A model generated the notes under the pieces. It was not told where the DNA came from. It was given only the letters and a program-made list of their open reading frames with translations, and did not search any database. A stretch of 8,572 nucleotides of DNA from Flavobacteriaceae bacterium (lineage in GTDB: Bacteria > Bacteroidota > Bacteroidia > Flavobacteriales > Flavobacteriaceae): the NCBI GenBank assembly GCA_030633285.1, contig DAOVTC010000036.1, forward strand, positions 1-8,572. Reading direction: 5' to 3'. Shown here piece by piece: positions 5,783 to 8,572 of this stretch (within the stretch, counting starts at the first letter, position 1; every line of letters starts with the position of its first letter). Position numbers and translations under genes: made by a program.

Positions 5783-7348
5783 ATGCAGAAATTTTTAACA
5801 ATAACATTTTTAATAGTAACTTTTTATGGATTTTCTCAAGAAAATTTAGAAAAAAAAGATACTCTTATTCAAGTTGACAATAATCAAATTGACATTACTT
5901 CTAATTTTAAAGTACAAATTGATACTATTAGAATTGATACCACATTAATTTCAGGAAAAAATATTGCTCTTATTGAATATCCGGAAGCTAGTGAATTTGA
6001 CAAAAAATGGATGGAGTCACTAAAATTTTCTTCTATTGACAGTTCAATGATTATTCTGCCTCAAGACACTATAGAAAAAGTAGTTATTGATAATTTTTCG
6101 ACCGATTTATTAAAAGAACGATTGGCTGACTTAAATAATAAAACACCTTTTAATGTTGAATATAATCCTTCATTAGAAAAAATAATTAAACATTATTTAA
6201 AAAACCGAAAAGAGAGTCTTGCTAATTTAATGGGAAAAGCAAAATACTACTTTCCTATTTTTGAAGAATATCTCGACAAATACAATATCCCATTAGAAAT
6301 CAAATATTTAGCTATTGTTGAGTCTGCATTAAAACCAAACGCAAAATCTCGTGTAGGTGCCAAAGGACTTTGGCAATTTATGTACTCAACAGGTAAAATG
6401 TATGATCTAAAAGTAAGTTCTTATGTTGATGAAAGATCTGACCCAATAAAATCAACAGAAGCAGCTTGTAAGTATCTAACCAATTTGTATAATATTTTTA
6501 ACGATTGGGATTTAGCTTTAGCCGCATACAATTCTGGGCCAGGAAATGTTAATAAAGCCATTAGGCGTTCTGGAGGGAAGAAAAATTACTGGAACATTCG
6601 TCATTATTTACCACGAGAAACTGCTGGTTATTTACCCGCTTTTTACGCAACTTATTACATTTTTGAATATGCAAATGAACACCAACTATATGCAAAAAAC
6701 GAATTAATTAACACTTTTGAAACAGATACTATTGTAGTAAAAAGGCAAATCACATTTGATCAAATTAATAAGGTTTTACAAACAGATGATAAGCTACTTG
6801 AATTTTTAAACCCACAGTACAAATTAAACATAATACCTGTTATTAAAAATCGTAATTACACTTTAACAATTCCAAAATATTTAGTTGGTAAATTTGTTGC
6901 AAATGAAGATCAAATTTATGCTTATGCTTTGGCCGATGATGCAAAACGTGAAAAACCTTTACCTAAGTATTTTGAAGCTAATGATAGAATAAGATATCGT
7001 GTAAGAAATGGTGACTACCTTGGTAAAATTGCTAAAAGATATGGCGTTTCAGTAAGTAGTATTAAACGCTGGAATGGTTTAAAAAGTAACAATTTAAGAG
7101 TTGGTCAAAGATTAACTATTTATCCAAGAAGAGCTTATGTTAGTACATCAAGCAATTCTAATAAATTAAAAAACACTAATAAAAAAACGGTTCCTAAAGG
7201 GAAATACACAACTTATATCGTTAAAAAAGGAGATTCATTGTGGTTGATATCTCAAAAATATCCAAAGGTTACTGTTAATCAAATTAAAAATTGGAACAAT
7301 ATTTGGAGTACTAATTTAAAACCAGGAACAAAATTAAGAATTTATTAA
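5783..7348 (+). CDS. MltD-like lytic transglycosylase with two LysM domains (copy 2)
   Basis: This 521-residue paralogue of the preceding gene should have the same periplasmic, peptidoglycan-cleaving role. It has a signal peptide (residues 1-19, MQKFLTITFLIVTFYGFSQ) without a lipobox. A longer, Asp/Thr-rich N-terminal segment (20-110) shares little with copy 1. The catalytic core is at about 150-300: Glu180 in AIVESALKP, GLWQFM (195-200) and AAYNSGPGNV (248-257). Over 137 aligned core residues I count 26 differences from copy 1, roughly 81% identity. A degenerate LysM-like linker (320-370) precedes two LysM domains (405-447 and 478-521), joined by a Ser/Asn/Lys-rich spacer (450-473). The protein ends right at the last LysM strand. 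The ATG at 5783 is chosen because it directly begins the signal peptide. A DUF4837 lipoprotein gene follows after 46 bases. Confidence 0.92.
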   Translation: MQKFLTITFLIVTFYGFSQENLEKKDTLIQVDNNQIDITSNFKVQIDTIRIDTTLISGKNIALIEYPEASEFDKKWMESLKFSSIDSSMIILPQDTIEKVVIDNFSTDLLKERLADLNNKTPFNVEYNPSLEKIIKHYLKNRKESLANLMGKAKYYFPIFEEYLDKYNIPLEIKYLAIVESALKPNAKSRVGAKGLWQFMYSTGKMYDLKVSSYVDERSDPIKSTEAACKYLTNLYNIFNDWDLALAAYNSGPGNVNKAIRRSGGKKNYWNIRHYLPRETAGYLPAFYATYYIFEYANEHQLYAKNELINTFETDTIVVKRQITFDQINKVLQTDDKLLEFLNPQYKLNIIPVIKNRNYTLTIPKYLVGKFVANEDQIYAYALADDAKREKPLPKYFEANDRIRYRVRNGDYLGKIAKRYGVSVSSIKRWNGLKSNNLRVGQRLTIYPRRAYVSTSSNSNKLKNTNKKTVPKGKYTTYIVKKGDSLWLISQKYPKVTVNQIKNWNNIWSTNLKPGTKLRIY

Positions 7349-7355
7349 GTTTTAT

Positions 7356-7363
7356 TATTTTTG
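7356..7363 (+). promoter_or_regulatory. Possible -7 promoter element of the DUF4837 gene
   Basis: TATTTTTG is an exact match to the TAnnTTTG -7 consensus in the 46-base gap before the DUF4837 start. No TTG/TTTG lies at the expected distance upstream, where copy 2 of the transglycosylase ends. It could give secondary transcription in addition to read-through. Confidence 0.25.
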
Positions 7364-7394
7364 ATTTAATTCCTTTATCTAAAACAATAATAAA

Positions 7395-8366
7395 ATGATT
7401 AAAAAATTATCTCTAATTACAGTTCTGTTTTTTTCTTTAATTTCTTGCTCAAAAAATGATAAACTTACTTTAGTTAATTCAACTGGTAGAATTAATCATG
7501 TTCTAATTGTAATTAAAAATTCTGATTGGCAAGGTGAAGTTGGTGATGCCTTACGTGAAATTATAGCAAATCCATTGGTTGGATTACCTCAAGAAGAAAC
7601 TCAATTCTCTATAAATCAAGTCACTCCAAGAAATTTTAACAATTTATTTAAACCTACACGAAATATCATGTTTGTTGGTTATGACACAATAAATAATTTC
7701 TATACCAATAATAATGTTTATGCTTCTCCTCAAACTACATTATCTATCTTAGGAAAATCAAAAGAAGAATTGATTAACAATATCAATAAGCATGAAAAGG
7801 AGATAATTTCAACTTTCAAAAAAAATGATTTGATAGTTTATCAAAATAAGATTACAAAAAAGCATCATAACCCTAAAAATATTGAAACTTTTAATAAATT
7901 GGGGTTTACCTTAAAATTACCTTTTAGTTATAATAAAGTTGAAGATACTGGTGATTTTTTATGGTATAGAAACACCATAACTAAAGGGCAGTTGAATATT
8001 ATTGCTTTTGAAGTATCTTATCATTCAAAAAACTATTCAACAAAAAACAACACTGTTGCTTATCTCGATTCTATAACAAAAGAGAATATTCAAGGTCAAT
8101 TTGATAACACATATATGATGATCGAGCCAAAGTTCATACCTGTTACCAAAGAGATTATTCTTTCGGAAAAAAGTGCAATAGAATCTCGTGGTCTATGGAT
8201 TGTAAAGAATGATTTTATGGGTGGTCCTTTTTTAAGTTATACCATTGATGATAAAAATAACAATCGTCTTATAATTATCCAAGGGTTTAGTTACTCTCCT
8301 GAAACTAAAAAAAGGGATTTTGTTTTTGAATTAGAAGCTATTTTGAAAACATTTGCCATTAATTAA
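7395..8366 (+). CDS. DUF4837-family lipoprotein
   Basis: This 323-residue envelope lipoprotein of unknown function has a lipoprotein signal peptide ending in the lipobox LISC, with Cys18 as the lipidated residue, followed by SKNDK. I recognise it as DUF4837 from conserved stretches: GRINHVLIVIKNSDWQGEVGD (about 32-52), then GLPQEE and FKPTRNI. A region near residues 270-282 (WIVKNDFMGGPF) also looks conserved. The family is restricted to Bacteroidota as far as I know. No catalytic motif is apparent. The residues after Cys18 do not clearly match the known surface-export signal of Bacteroidota, so the lipoprotein may face the periplasm. It follows two lytic transglycosylases by 46 bases, which hints at a role in peptidoglycan or envelope maintenance. 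That is inference from position. The gene appears complete, and the 137-base gap after it (8367-8503) has no clear terminator hairpin. Confidence 0.88.
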   Translation: MIKKLSLITVLFFSLISCSKNDKLTLVNSTGRINHVLIVIKNSDWQGEVGDALREIIANPLVGLPQEETQFSINQVTPRNFNNLFKPTRNIMFVGYDTINNFYTNNNVYASPQTTLSILGKSKEELINNINKHEKEIISTFKKNDLIVYQNKITKKHHNPKNIETFNKLGFTLKLPFSYNKVEDTGDFLWYRNTITKGQLNIIAFEVSYHSKNYSTKNNTVAYLDSITKENIQGQFDNTYMMIEPKFIPVTKEIILSEKSAIESRGLWIVKNDFMGGPFLSYTIDDKNNNRLIIIQGFSYSPETKKRDFVFELEAILKTFAIN

Positions 8367-8503
8367 CACTTCAAACATTTAAATATAATATATATCTTAT
8401 TTTCTTATCTGATTTATTTTATTGTGTTTCAGTTTATTAAAATTTTTTATTTTTTTTGTAATGATATACCAATTTTTGTGTCTATTCATCAAAATAAAAA
8501 ATT

Positions 8504-8572
8504 ATGTTTAAAAATAAAATAATAAGAACTATTTTAATTCTACTGGGAGTTGTAATTATAATAGGAGGAGGA
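8504..8572 (+). CDS. Start of an unidentified gene with an N-terminal membrane segment
   Basis: Twenty-three codons are visible before the right edge, beginning MFKNKIIRTILILLGVVIIIGGG. A short basic N-terminus (KNK, R) followed by about 14 hydrophobic residues indicates an inner-membrane anchor or signal sequence. This could be an efflux adaptor, an AsmA-like protein or any other exported protein; nothing in the visible part decides. The ATG at 8504 is the first in this frame. The 137-base upstream gap contains AATTTTTG (8471-8478), one base off the -7 consensus but without a spaced -33 element, so an own promoter is possible but not shown. Confidence 0.55.
   Translation, partial: MFKNKIIRTILILLGVVIIIGGG

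Noticed and set aside
4109..7348. Direct repeat suggesting a mobile element or recent assembly duplication
   Set aside because: The copies differ at many positions (about 81% protein identity in the core, much less elsewhere), and no terminal repeats or transposase are present. An old gene duplication explains it.

Overview
The window looks like chromosomal DNA from a member of the Bacteroidota, most likely a Flavobacteriia species. The evidence is strong A+T richness, lysine- and asparagine-rich proteins, no clear Shine-Dalgarno sequences, TAnnTTTG-type promoter elements, an arginine operon of the Bacteroidota layout and a DUF4837 lipoprotein gene. No mobile element, tRNA, rRNA or CRISPR array was seen. 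This is mostly ordinary core-genome territory.

Left part (1-2285, minus strand): the head of an arginine biosynthesis operon. In transcription order it holds a long leader region (about 2199-1887), a GNAT-family acyltransferase (1886-1263), argG (1258-77) and the first 24 codons of argC, which runs off the left edge. The genes are only 4 and 2 bases apart. The leader has two GC-rich islands in an otherwise very A+T-rich stretch, and each can be read as a cluster of CGN arginine codons just before a stop codon. The second stop codon lies in the GUAA loop of a small hairpin that is followed by a U-rich stretch. This suggests arginine-responsive attenuation and is the most interesting item in the window.

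Middle (2286-3247): a minus-strand gene for a divergent sigma-70-like protein with a region-4-type helix-turn-helix, then a divergent intergenic region of about 260 bases.

Right part (3248-8572, plus strand): a monoacylglycerol-lipase-like alpha/beta hydrolase, two tandem paralogous MltD-like lytic transglycosylases with LysM repeats, a DUF4837 lipoprotein and the start of a further gene with an N-terminal membrane segment. The tandem transglycosylases are about 80% identical over the catalytic core but have diverged at the N-terminus and in the linkers. The neighbourhood points to cell-envelope and peptidoglycan remodelling.

No clearly new multi-gene system was found. The best leads are the arginine leader, the Cys-bearing GNAT enzyme at the head of the arginine operon, the sigma-like protein and the transglycosylase/DUF4837 cluster.
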